From Maratus speciosus (Eukaryota > Arthropoda > Arachnida > Araneae > Salticidae), in contig CAWVRF010001061.1 of the NCBI GenBank assembly GCA_963932465.1, positions 407,003-471,002 of the forward strand: DNA of 64,000 nucleotides, written 5' to 3'. Position numbers and translations under genes: made by a program. The notes below the pieces were generated by a model, which was given only the letters and a program-made list of their open reading frames with translations, was not told where the DNA came from and ran no database searches. Positions 24,532 to 35,168 of the stretch are shown in pieces. Each line of letters begins with the position of its first letter. Within the stretch, counting starts at the first letter, position 1.

Positions 24532-25275
24532 CCATTAAAGAAAATTCAATGTAAAACTTATTTAATTCGTCTACTAATAAACGTAGATTGCACTTTTCAT
24601 ACAAAATAATTTGCTCAATCCTGTTTAGAAAGCACAGTGAAACAGTCGAAGATAAATATTTTTTAATGTGGTTATTTTCTCAATCATTTACCTAAGTTGT
24701 AGCTTTTATCTTAGTAAAAAATGTTATACGAAAATTTGCAACCACAAATCACTTCTCTGTTACAGAGAGGATCACGGTGCATTTATTTTCACTGTTCTTA
24801 TAAGAATTGTGAGATTTTCCTAACGGTATTATTGTTTGTTAATTAATTAATCTAATTATTCTTGTAAATATTTTGCAAAAGAGCTCTAACTACCGGTTTA
24901 TTAAATAAATTTCAATTAAAAAAACATCTGAAAACAAATTATTATTATCTGGATATCTTAGATATTAAAGTAAATAATTATTCAGGTGAATCAGTTTTTT
25001 TATTCAAAATTCAAGGATATAAAGGGTTAAACTTAAGAAGAGCAATATTTTAGTTTTCTAATTACTTTACACCATAGAATAGTCCAACTTTGAATTAGAA
25101 TTTTTAACAGTGTATGGTCCTAACTAATCATTAATATCTTGTGCATATTCCAATTACGACTAAGACACAGGAAATCCTATAATTGTTTCCTTATTTTCTT
25201 TACTTAATGTTTAATATATATTTTTAATAATTTGTACTTTATTATCATTTAGAAGTTTTATTCTTTTTCCCCTAG

Positions 25276-25343
25276 ATATTTGAATTTTGCTTCCATGGGC
25301 GCGACTATTGGACATGAGATAACACATGCTTTTGACGACACAG
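25276..25343 (+). CDS. M13 metallopeptidase exon with HEITH zinc motif
   Basis: This is a 68-nt exon between an acceptor CCCCTAG and a GTAACC donor. After one leading base it reads YLNFASMGATIGHEITHAF then DDT, with one base over. HEITH is the HExxH zinc-binding motif: the two His are ligands and the Glu is the general base. The surrounding S-M-G-x-x-I-G-H-E-x-T-H-x-F-D-D is specific for family M13 (neprilysin, endothelin-converting enzyme). The upstream join is phase 2 and completes a Lys codon with the exon at 447-498. The downstream join is phase 1 and makes a Gly codon with the exon at 34002. Catalytic residues are intact, so nothing here marks a pseudogene. Confidence 0.96.
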
Positions 25344-26145
25344 GTAACCTGTTTAGATTTTCTTTCATTATATTAATTTTATCTTTTAGACATCAACCTA
25401 TTGAAATCAGTTCGTTTATATATCTATCTGTTTATAATGGAAAACATGTAATCACGATAACGTCAGAAATATTGAATCAATTTGAACTAAAAAAAGACAG
25501 TGTATTGATCTCGTAAATATCTTGGATGAACTCGTTAATCAAGGGGATTCGGTAATTCATTCGAAAATGGCTGTCCTTTGAAAATCCAAATTATTAACTT
25601 TTGTTAAAATTCTTTAATTTAATATGAAGTGCTTAGAAGTTGTGCACTTTGTTAAGTGAGATAAGTAAAAAATTTCGATTGCATTCAATGAAAGATTTTA
25701 TTCGAATCTCAACTGAGCGTCAGAAATATATTTTAACTTATAGTCGATTCTTAAACTGTGATTTCAACACATTTCTAACACTTTTGATGTAATTACCCCA
25801 TATAAATTCCATAGCATAAATTGAAAAATTTCCTGTAAATTACTTTTATCCCAAAAAGCAAAAATTTAGAATTATTAAGACCAATTTGTTTAATTTGTAA
25901 TACATCTTAGATGTGTACTTAAAAAGATCAACCTTTTTTTTTCACTATACCGGAAAGACTTTATATATTAGTATTTATATAGACTTTTGTCCTACTTCAG
26001 TACGCTAAAGAAGACTACGTGTTTATTACATCTTGAATATTTTTATCTCAACGTGAGATCATGCCAACTGGGAGTTAGAATTTAAGTCATTTTGATGATT
26101 TGGAGAAACAAGAACAAATTTGTGAATTTTTGAACTACCATAAAG

Positions 26146-26646
26146 TACGGGTGTCCGAAAAATTCCTGGATACATTTTAAAACTCAATATAAAATCATGT
26201 AATCATCTTACAGGATTGCGGTATGGACTAAAATGCTTCTCGTGATGAAAAGTTTTCTCCAAGCCCATGAAAATAATTATTTCAAAATTTCGATCATTGA
26301 TGGAGCCACTTGTCCGTAGTTTGCTTTCAAACATGCGTTTTTTTCTGATTTTCAGATTAATTTTGACGCTGTGACTCAGAAATGACGACTCCCAGCGGTG
26401 AATGTGACATTTCTGTGTCAAAGCGTCAAAATTAATTTGAAAATCAGAAAAAACGGCTGTTTGAAAGCATACATGTGGACAAGTGGCGCCATCTATGATT
26501 CAGATTTGGAACTAATTGTTTCCATTCTGTTGAAGAAAACTTTTCATTCTGAGAAGCATTTTAGCTTAAACCGCACTCCTGTAAGACGATTACTTGATTT
26601 TATATTGAATTTTAAAATGCGCCCAAGAATTTTCGGACACCCTGTA
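26146..26646. mobile_element. Foldback MITE, Tc1/mariner-like ends
   Basis: TA dinucleotides flank a 501-bp element that is inverted along nearly its whole length. The outer ends read CGGGTGTCCGAAAAATTC and GAATTTTCGGACACCCTG. The inner arms (about 26340-26375 and 26410-26450) repeat AAATTAATTTTGACGC in inverse, around a short centre near 26390. Each arm shows the same short open frame on opposite strands, as expected from a palindrome. The arms have diverged by perhaps a fifth. Confidence 0.82.
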
Positions 26647-26774
26647 TATGATGACTGAAAAAATATTATATAATACATGTAAAATATATAAAGTATTCGT
26701 AAACTATTTTTCGGAAATGAAAGGAGTGATGGTATTATCAGAATGAGAAAAAAACACTGCAAATAAAGGCGTCT

Positions 26775-27055
26775 TAAATTCAGACACATATGTGACTGAA
26801 AAAGTAATTCAGACACTCAAGTGTCTGAATATGTAATTTCAGACATCATAGGTGTCTGAAATTAAGACACTTAAGTGTCTTACTATGATCATGGTATAAA
26901 CACTGTAAACTGAAATGTCTGAAATTCAGACACTTAAGTGTCTGAAAATGGAGTGTTCAATTTTCAGACGTTTTAAAGTGTCTTAATTTTTAAGACACGT
27001 GTATCCGTCTGAATTTAAGACAGTTCAAACGTCTGAATCGCATCCATCTTTGATC
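26775..27055. repeat. Left long inverted end with repeated 18-bp palindromes
   Basis: The perfect palindrome CAGACACTTAAGTGTCTG and variants of it (CAGACACATATGTGACTG, CAGACACTCAAGTGTCTG, CAGACATCATAGGTGTCTG) recur through the stretch. From 26901 the sequence is the inverse of 30962-31117 for about 155 bp with few differences. The part before 26901 has more palindromes but no partner on the right. Confidence 0.82.
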
Positions 27056-27871
27056 AACCTGCCTGTTCAGCAATAGGCAGCCGTTTTTTTCACTTTTTTG
27101 TAAGCTTTATACACTGTAAAAAGTATCCGTTAAAATATGGAAATTGTACTGTCTATTCAGACACCCATTTACGTTATTTATTTTAATGTAATTTTTTTTC
27201 CGTACATTCCAGAAAATTTTCCTTTTTTTTTTTTGCATATTTCTGTATTTAAAAAGTTCCATTTAAAAGATAAAATATAACCTTCCTAGGACAAACCCAT
27301 ATAATTCAATCCCCTTTTCAAAAATCACCTATATTAGACAGGATTTATTTATTTATATTCATACCAGTGTGTTATTTTCAAGAAATCATGAAATTTTTCA
27401 TTTCAGCCAAATTTCCGTTATACAGAGGTTTACTTCAGTTTTATTTACTGTTTATTGAGTTACAGTTAGCAAATAATTTTTAGTAGTACGTTTAAAAATA
27501 TACGATATAACCATGCTGAAAGCGAAATTTTGCCCAGTTTCATTCGATTCCTTCTTAAAAAGTTTGATTGCATAATACTTGCGTTACCTACTGTTATAGA
27601 AACCTGTTTAAAGAGGATCGCTTATAATTCGGTAGGTAATTTATTCATCAAAAAATAGAAAACTTATTTCTATCACATATTTTCTGAATAACATCATCTG
27701 CCAATTTCATGATTTAAGAACAAAAATGAATTAAAATTTATACATTTCCAATTTGAAGTGGAAATTTTTGAAAATGAATAGTGGCGCCATCTCGTGTAGT
27801 CAAAGTAATCTATCTGGAAATAAAAATACAGCGAAAACTCGATACATGACGTTAATGACTTTAGCGTATAC

Positions 27872-29294
27872 CAGTGGTTCCCAACCTTTTTTTGGCCGTG
27901 CCCCACCTAGGCATCTCTAAAATCATGATGCCCCCCCCCCTCCCTTCTATATTATATAAATATTGTCACATAAAAAATAAACTTCCATTTTCCCAGATGG
28001 ATCCGAATATAGCATTAACATCCATCATAAGTGATTTCACATTCTTTAATTTATCAAAATCATATTTTTTTTAAATTAAAAATATGCTTTTAACCTAACT
28101 CCATGAATGCAGTGATGCCATGGATCTTCGCATTTACATCGTTTTATTGTTTTTTGGCAACTTACCTCACATTTTAAAACTGATAAACAGTATACATTTT
28201 TATTTTCGCAAAATTTCTTGAAAACATTTTCATATTTTGTATAACATCTGGTAGAATTGATACATTTTATAATGGATTTTAGTACTTCATTAAGAATAAG
28301 TGATATTTGTTTATCGCCAAGACTGTATGGATAACATAATTCACAAGTAGCGTTTCCGGGTTTACACTTTTATCCAGTTTAAGTTACTACTTACCTTTCC
28401 TCCCATAACATACTTCTTTCATAGCGGATTTTTTTTCCCATTATTATTATTTGGGCCCCATGTTTTCTCCAATTTAAAATTTTAAAATGCATATGTCATG
28501 AATTTCATATTCTGTATGTGGTCTGCAGAAGAGCCATAAGAAGTTTACTTTCAACACTTTCCTTCCGTGATGCACACGGGGTTTTATTAATTTCATAAAT
28601 GTAGCACCTCATTTTTATCATTCAAAACATTTTTTAGATTAAACATGCCCAAATACTCAATTTTAGATATACTCTACAAAATTTCCCATGTAAAATTTCC
28701 CTCGTGGGGCATATTACACTATGAATAGATGTACAAGTTTTTTTTTTTTTTTTAAATAAATAGTAAAAAAAAGAGGTGTAATTTACTAAAATAGTATTAA
28801 AACCAGAGAAATTAAATGATTCTATTTTTTAGATTAAACATGCCCAAATACTCAATTTTAGATATACTCTACAAAATCTCCCATGTAAAATTTCCCTCGT
28901 GGGGCATATTACACTATGAATAGATGTACAAGTTTTTTTTTTTTTTAAATAAATAGTAAAAAAAAGAGGTGTAATTTACTAAAATAGTATTAAAACCAGA
29001 GAAATTAAATGATTCTTTATTATATAAAAGGTTTCAAATTATAGAAGATAATCCATATAATTATTTCGGTGTCAGTGTATTTTTGAACTTTTGAATGGGA
29101 TCGTTTCGGAAAATAATTTTTATTCAGTTATTTTTAAATTTTTTCATCTATTATTTCTATTTTTAGACTAAGACACTACTTTCATTAGAAAAAAATGACA
29201 GAAAATTTGTTAATAAGAAATCTGAAATTGCCCCCCTGAAAAGCCATATTGCCCCCCCACCTGTGGGGCGTACGCCCCACGTTGGGAACCACTG
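27872..29294. mobile_element. hAT element, non-autonomous, 8-bp target duplication
   Basis: The 8-bp sequence GCGTATAC occurs at 27864-27871 and again at 29295-29302. Between them lies an element with inverted ends CAGTGGTTCCCAACCTTTTT and ...ACGTTGGGAACCACTG. An exact 8-bp duplication and CAGTGGTT-type ends are diagnostic of the hAT superfamily. Further in, the ends share GCCCCAC/GTGGGGC words. The 1.42-kb interior has no hAT transposase, and part of it is a tandem duplication (28636-29022). Confidence 0.93.
28636..29022 (+). repeat. ~193-bp tandem duplication inside the hAT element
   Basis: The block GATTAAACATGCCCAAATAC ... AATTAAATGATTCT occurs twice in a row with almost no differences apart from the length of a T-run. 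The near identity suggests a recent duplication relative to the age of the host element. Confidence 0.9.
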
Positions 29295-29333
29295 GCGTAT
29301 ACCCTCTGCCATACATGTACCCGGTGTTTTTTT

Positions 29334-29910
29334 AGGTGCGTTCGTAATTATATAAATACGTAGCACCTATAGTCGTCGTTCAGTCCGTCTGGCCGTCTGG
29401 CCGTCTGTCCGTCCGTCCGCATATAACAGAGCAAAAACTACCCAACCGAATGGTCTGAAATTTTAACTATATGATTGTTGCAAAAATTTGTCGAGCCATT
29501 TCAAATTTTATGAAAATCGGATGTATAGTTTAGTTACAGGGACATTCAAAAGTTTTTCTTTACATTACGGCCAATAGGAAAAAATTATTGCAAGTGCATT
29601 TTAATGATGTTACGGTCTTCCGAATGGTCTGAAATTTTAAATATATAATTGTTGCAATATTTTGTAGAGCCATTTCAGAATTTATTAAAATTGGGTGTAT
29701 AGTTTAATTACAGGGACAGTCAAAAGTTTTCCATTACATTACGGGCAATGGGAAAAAATTATTGCAAGTGCATTTTAATGATGTTACAGACTGTGCACTT
29801 ATGAAGTGCAAAAAAATATACATTCAGTACAATATGGGGTGCAAAAAATAGTTATAAAACTAGTTATAGTACGAACGCACCTCATTTGCCACGTTTGACG
29901 AGCAATTTCC
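29334..29910 (-). mobile_element. Hairpin-tailed tandem-repeat element 4 (HINE-like)
   Basis: Read on the minus strand, AGGTGCGTTCGTA (29882-29870) lies near the 5' end. The interior holds two tandem units of about 185 bp (anchor GAATGGTCTGAAATTTTAA). Then comes a (CGGACGGACAGACGGCCAGA)-type tract (29390-29420), and the 3' end is an imperfect hairpin whose arms are again AGGTGC...CGTA (29334-29368), followed by an A-run. The exact 5' limit is uncertain by about 30 bp. The layout is that of elements 1 and 2, in the opposite orientation. Confidence 0.6.
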
Positions 29911-30568
29911 TACTTGTTTTTTTTTTACGACTACAGCACTGTGTATAACCTGTTCTGAATGATACTAAATTGGAAAAAAACTTACTGCTGACCGGGAAAG
30001 CAAAATTCAACCAAAAAATCGATTTTTACTTTTTTATATCATCAAATATCCAACTATGTGTCACACATATTTATATATGAAAAAATAAGTGTTGAAATTA
30101 TTCATTTATTATTCATTATTTCATATTTCACGACTTTTTCTCAAAATTTGGATTTTTCATGTTTATGTTTCTTTTTTTCAATATCTATTAAACTTAAGAA
30201 CTCAGATTTTTTTTTTTAATACTTGTGTTATGTTATATTGTATACTTTAACTCTGGGATTTAATGATTTGTTGAAAATTATTTATTTTAGGCAGTGAAAT
30301 CTTACCAAAAATGCTAATTTAAAAATGATTTTCAATAAATAATTAATAATTAATTTTGAGTTTCACATAGAACGAAAATGGTCTGTTAAAATACGTAAAG
30401 TATGTTATTCTGTCTACTCTAAAAAATCTAGATCTCTATCTTTCACAATTTCTGAGAAAAAGGTACATAAAGTTGATGAGTTTAACATGGTCTTTCAAGA
30501 CTTTCCCGGTCTCCTTAAAAACATTGCTTGTGCTTGATGAATAACATTATTTTGAAAAATCTTCCGAC

Positions 30569-30640
30569 GAAATCGTAGCCGAACGGTTAGCGCACCCTTC
30601 TCCTACGCAGAAGACTCTGGATCGAATCCCACCTGGGGTA
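30569..30640 (+). repeat. tRNA-like sequence (tRNA-Val-like pseudogene or SINE head)
   Basis: A box TAGCCGAACGG (30576-30586) and B box GGATCGAATCC (30619-30629) fit RNA polymerase III internal promoters. Between them is a perfect 5-bp anticodon stem CTTCT/AGAAG with loop CCTACGC, which would place TAC (Val) as anticodon. The base before the anticodon is C rather than U, the T-stem is short by a base and the acceptor arm does not pair. It is therefore not a functional tRNA. A tRNA-derived SINE head or an old tRNA pseudogene is most likely. Confidence 0.55.
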
Positions 30641-32549
30641 AGTGGTAAAGTTTACTCTAGTTTGGAATGAATACTATATAATTCAGATGGCCTTTGGTTA
30701 GTGGTTGTACATAAAATATGGAGATTAGTTCTTGACAAATTATATTTTATTTTTTAAATGCAGAAATATGCAAAATAAATGGATTTTTTTCTGGAATTTA
30801 CATCAGAAAATTTCAATTAAAATATGTAAATTATACTGGAGTCTCGAGGGGCTACAGTTCCATATTTTTAGGGATATATGTTTTTTTTTTTTTTTTTTTT
30901 TTTTTTACACCATATAATGCTTACGAAAGAAAAAAAAAAAGGTGAAAAAATGTTTGTCGAAGTGGTCAAACATGGATGCAATTCAGACATTTGAAGTGTT
31001 TGAAATTCAGACGCATACAAGTGTCTTAAAAATTAAGACACTTTAAAACGTCTGAAAATTGAACACTCCGTTTCAGACACTTAAATATCTGAATTTAAGA
31101 CATTTCAGTTTACAGTGAATGTACAAGAGACAAAGGTCGCAATAAACTTACTTATTCAGTGAAAAATAAAGGTTGTATTAATCCAAACCGAACTCGGATT
31201 TTCCTCCATCTTTTTTAGCCTTTAACTTGGTATGAATATATTTAACTGAATAATAGGAATTATGTAGATAATATAGCCACAATATCTTTAGTATTGATAA
31301 TGATAGGAATGATAAACATTGATACAAACATTGATACAGCTTAGGCATTGGTTCAGCTTAGACTCAAACTCCCTACATTTTTTAATTGGATGAGTCGATT
31401 GCGAGATCTGTTTGCTACATAATTGCTTTTTAATCTTGATGAGTACTATCACCCCTTTCATTTTTTCAAAACAATTTACAAATACCCTATATATCATATT
31501 TATCACATAGAAGTAAAAAAATGAAAAAAAAAATACATGTATATATCGTGTCAGTTTACTTTTACAAAATTGATTTCTGTATTATAAAATGAATAATGAA
31601 GAAAAACACTTTATTCTTTTGAATTTTTTTTTCTCTTCGGTAGAAATCGATACGTTTCCAGCGATGTAGGAAAAAGCATGCATCTTATACAATGTCTGGT
31701 GTATTAGGGCAAAGCATAAAAAAATTGAAATATTTTAATATTATATGTACTTTTCTTAGGCATTGTATGGAATACGTTGGCGTAGAATGACAAATGCTAT
31801 TTAGACAATGCATTAAACGAGAATCATGAAAAGGCTTCTATAGAAAAGACGTATATGAAAATGGAGTGTAAAAGTATGGGATTTTTTTACTCCAAAAACA
31901 AGGGAAATTAAAATATGAACGTTCTTGTTGCATCAAAGAAAATAATTTTATAACTAGAATTTATAATCAGAATTTTCAAAAGTAGCAGGCTTCGCCTGCT
32001 GGTCGGTATCTCCGAAACGATAAATGAATTTCTCCTTACATTAATCTATTTGACTATAAATCCATACCCCAATGTCCGCAAATATTCTCAGATGATCATC
32101 AAATAGAAGGCGTTATTAAAATAAACTGCATTATCTTCACTTTTGAATATGTTTCGTGCAACTTTTGAATATGTTTTGTGCATTATTAATAGTTTTATAC
32201 GTAAAACTTTAAAGTTAACAACAGCTTAATCCCCAATAAAAATGGTCTCTGTAAATTTTATAGTCCCTGTTAATTTCTTTATTCAAGCCACTCAGTAAAA
32301 CGCAATGACATTACTTTAAACAAGAAAGAAAAATCATGCGTCAAGAATATATTTTTAAATGCTTTCCAACACTTCCAGAATACTGTAGCGGAACTTGACC
32401 ATTTAAAAATGCGAAAAAAAAATCTAATTGAACAATTTTGAAAACACGTAACATATTTTAAAACCAAATTTCAGAGATTATCGTCATGGGAAAGGTAATC
32501 GGATTTTTTGTTCATTCCTGTACAACATCTATACATCTGTATATACGCT

Positions 32550-33890
32550 ACATAGTGTACTGAAATTTAGGTTATTTACAAAACACATAACCTAGTCAAA
32601 AATTCTCCTGGAGCAATTTTCGCCAATAGGCTGAAATGCACTCGAATAATTTTACACAGCCGCCTATATTATCTACCGATTTTTATCCAGGCCTGATAGT
32701 AAACAAAATAGTATTCTGGACAAAAACACATAACACAAATGAAAACGTACGATCAGAAATTATCATCCATAAACTGCAATATGACCAGTTTTTTGCGAAG
32801 CCCTGTATAATTTATTTATATTCTACAAACATTTCTTAGTATACTAAATAAATTTTAACTGTAAAATGCATAACTCAATTAAAGAACACCCTTAAACAAT
32901 TCACGGCCATACGCATTTATGCTTATGAAATATTTTGAGTAGCCCTGTAAATGATCTATACAATTTATACACATTCCGTAGTATGTAAAATTTGAGTTTA
33001 ACGTAAAAACGCACTCTACAACTGAAAACGCATTTGCAGCATTTAAGGCTTATAGATAATATTGTAACCAAAATATCTTGTGCTTCCCTTTAATTGACCG
33101 TTAACTGTTGTGCACATCATATTCTACAGCAAGCACCTTGTAGTGCAGTTCAGTAATATATAGAAATTTCATTATGTTTGATATAGCATAACTTCATTAA
33201 AGTACGCCGCAAACGGTTTTTCCCCGTAGACCGTTAAGGGACCGAATATTTTATGTGACCCTGTAAATTTGAGTTTAACGTAAAAACGCACACTACAACA
33301 GAAAACGCATTTGCAGCATTTAATGCTTATAGATAATATTGTAACCAAAATCTCTTGTGCGTCCCTTTAATTGACCGTTAACTGCTGTGCACATCATATT
33401 CTACAGCAAGCACCTTATAGTGCAGCTCAATAATATATAGAAACTTCATTATTTGTGATATAGTATAACATCATTAAAGTACGCCGCAACGGTTTTTCCC
33501 CGTAGACCGTTAGGTGACCTAATATTTTGTGTGACCCTGTAAATAGAGGATAAATGCTTTGAACTTCAGATACTACAGAAAGAAGGTTTTAGTACATATC
33601 AGAAATGCGTATCAATTTATGATGCTTGAAATTTTGTAACATCTTTAAAATACACCGTAAAGGATATTCCCCATAATCCATAATGTAACCGATTCTGTTG
33701 AGTGTTCATGTAAACGAACTACAAACGCTACGCATTTCATTTTTAGTAGTAAACATGTCGTAGTAAAACTCAATAACGTATATCTTTTACATGGCAATCC
33801 GAATATATTTGTGAGAGTTAGAGCATGGAGAGGCGTCAAACAGACAGACCGAAGTCATAAAACACTTTTCAACTACATTGGAAAGTGTTA
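32550..33890 (+). mobile_element. Tandem array with hairpin tail, element 3 (HINE-like)
   Basis: Two well-matched tandem units of 276 bp (about 32983-33258 and 33259-33534; anchor CCCTGTAAAT, then GTTTAACGTAAAAACGCAC) are flanked by more degenerate units. The array is followed by CAGACAGACCG (33840) and a terminal stem AACACTTTTCAA / TTGGAAAGTGTT (33861-33872 / 33878-33889, one G-T pair), then AAAAA. This repeats the order seen in elements 1, 2 and 4. I could not place the 5' end or find the hairpin word there with confidence. Confidence 0.55.
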
Positions 33891-34001
33891 AAAATACATG
33901 AATACTTAAACAGAGTTTCTATAACTTTTTTATTACAATGAAATTTTATTTTAATATAAAAGAATTAATTAATTTTCTTTTGCATTTCCCTCATACTATA
34001 G

Positions 34002-34129
34002 GTCGACAGTTTGACAAAGATGGAAACATCGTGAACTGGTGGGCAAAAGTTACAGATGAGAATTTTAGAAAGAAAGCTCAATGCATTATAGAGCAATACA
34101 GTAATTATACAGCTGATATTGGCATGAAC
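34002..34129 (+). CDS. M13 metallopeptidase exon after the zinc helix
   Basis: This is a 128-nt exon between an ACTATAG acceptor and a GTAAGA donor. Two leading bases complete a Gly codon with the previous exon, and then it reads RQFDKDGNIVNWWAKVTDEN, FRKKAQCIIEQYSNYTADIG and MN. The G-R-x-F-D-K-D-G-N-x-x-x-W-W block and the later QCxxxQY with a conserved Cys are characteristic of M13 peptidases, in the stretch between the HExxH helix and the third zinc ligand. NYT is a possible N-glycosylation site. The exon ends in phase 0 and joins the one at 37854. Confidence 0.96.
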
Positions 34130-35168
34130 GTAAGAATTAATATATATAGGTATATCTCACTGCAATTCACATAATTTTCAAAGAATATAATTTAAGCCTT
34201 CATTATGTGAAAAGTATTCAATAACAAAACGTTTATTAAAATAAAAATTTAACATTTTATCATCTTGGTTCATATTACTTCTTTATGACTTTATATACTC
34301 TATTTGATGATAAACCACCTATACAACTAGATAAACATATACACTCAGGTTGGTTTCAAAATTTTTCAAACATTTTCTTCAGAAGGCAACGACTTGGCCT
34401 GCAGCTTGATAAACTGCCTCCAGTTCTTGATGTCACAAATCCAGTGCTCAAGAATTATCTTCTGTTGACGCCGGCTATATTCCATGTTAAAAAAAAAAAA
34501 AAGTCATGGGATGACCATCCGTAATTCTACGGCCATTTCAACCCAACAAAAATTATCTAAAAGCATTACGTTTCCTTTTTAATTATCATACTTTAATTAA
34601 ATGTACTCCAATTTTTTTAAGGATATCATAATGTACTATGTTTACAATGGGTAACCATGAATACAGCGGTTCTGAGTAAACTTTCTGTGAGAGCAAAAAT
34701 CTGGAAGTGATTTCGAGGGAAGCGCTTACATTTCTGAAGTTATATATCTATATATACAGTGGCGGCAAAAGTTTCCGGGAATGAAGATGAATCTCAAAGT
34801 GATACTTATACATTTTATTGACGTAATAAGAGACTTATTTATGGAATAACAAATAAATATCAATAAATTTAATTGACAAAATTATTTGCAAAGGAAAACG
34901 CATGTTCTCAAAAGTTTTCGGCCATCTTGGCAAGTGTGAAAAAAAAAAGGTGTTATAGTAGAAAATAACAGTGATCAATAACATTTACAATTAGTATTAT
35001 GCCGGCATACCCTTGGCAATAAGTACTGCGGCGCAGCGACGTGACGTCGACTCAATGAAGGGTTGAAGATCGTCTATAGCAAGTTTATTCCACTCTTCTT
35101 GCAATTTTTAGAAAAAATTCTGCTGAATTGGAATATTTATAATTTCGCACGCATTTGTGAAGTTTGTT

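Larger units (their letters stand above)
499..25275 (+). other. Intron of the M13 peptidase gene (24.8 kb, phase 2)
   Basis: The donor is GTAAGT at 499 and the acceptor is CCCCTAG ending at 25275. Almost all of its identifiable content is transposon-derived: Helitrons, two piggyBac-type MITEs, a mariner relic, hairpin-tailed tandem-repeat elements and two large TIR elements, each listed separately. Stretches in which I see no recognisable feature are about 1640-3340, 6600-7470, 8560-9060, 10760-12200, 12740-13245, 20710-21698 and 24532-25275. No host exon was detected inside it. Confidence 0.8.
26901..31117. mobile_element. 4.2-kb element with ~155-bp terminal inverted repeats
   Basis: It starts CACTGTAAACTGAAATGTCT and ends with the inverse (AGACATTTCAGTTTACAGTG). 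Inverted homology extends about 155 bp inward on both sides. A shorter ACACTGTAAA word recurs near 27111. The interior has no convincing transposase and hosts a hAT element (27872-29294) and another insertion (29334-29910). Without those it is about 2.2 kb. Long TIRs with internal repeats would fit a MULE-like or unclassified element; I could not find a matching target duplication at the ends. Confidence 0.68.
25344..34001 (+). other. Intron of the M13 peptidase gene (8.7 kb, phase 1)
   Basis: The donor is GTAACC and the acceptor ends ACTATAG. It is largely filled by a foldback element, a 4.2-kb element with long inverted ends that contains a hAT element and a hairpin-tailed repeat element, a tRNA-like sequence, and a tandem array with hairpin tail. 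Between 31120 and 32550 I see only AT-rich sequence, with one short hairpin at 31984-32000. Confidence 0.85.

Noticed and set aside
26203..26658. Similar short proteins on opposite strands
   Set aside because: They are the two arms of one foldback element, not a gene pair.
31984..32000. GC-rich hairpin considered as a transcription terminator
   Set aside because: Rho-independent terminators do not apply in an animal genome, and no T-run follows.
32983..33534. Two 276-bp repeats considered as LTRs
   Set aside because: They are directly adjacent with no internal region, primer-binding site or TG...CA ends.
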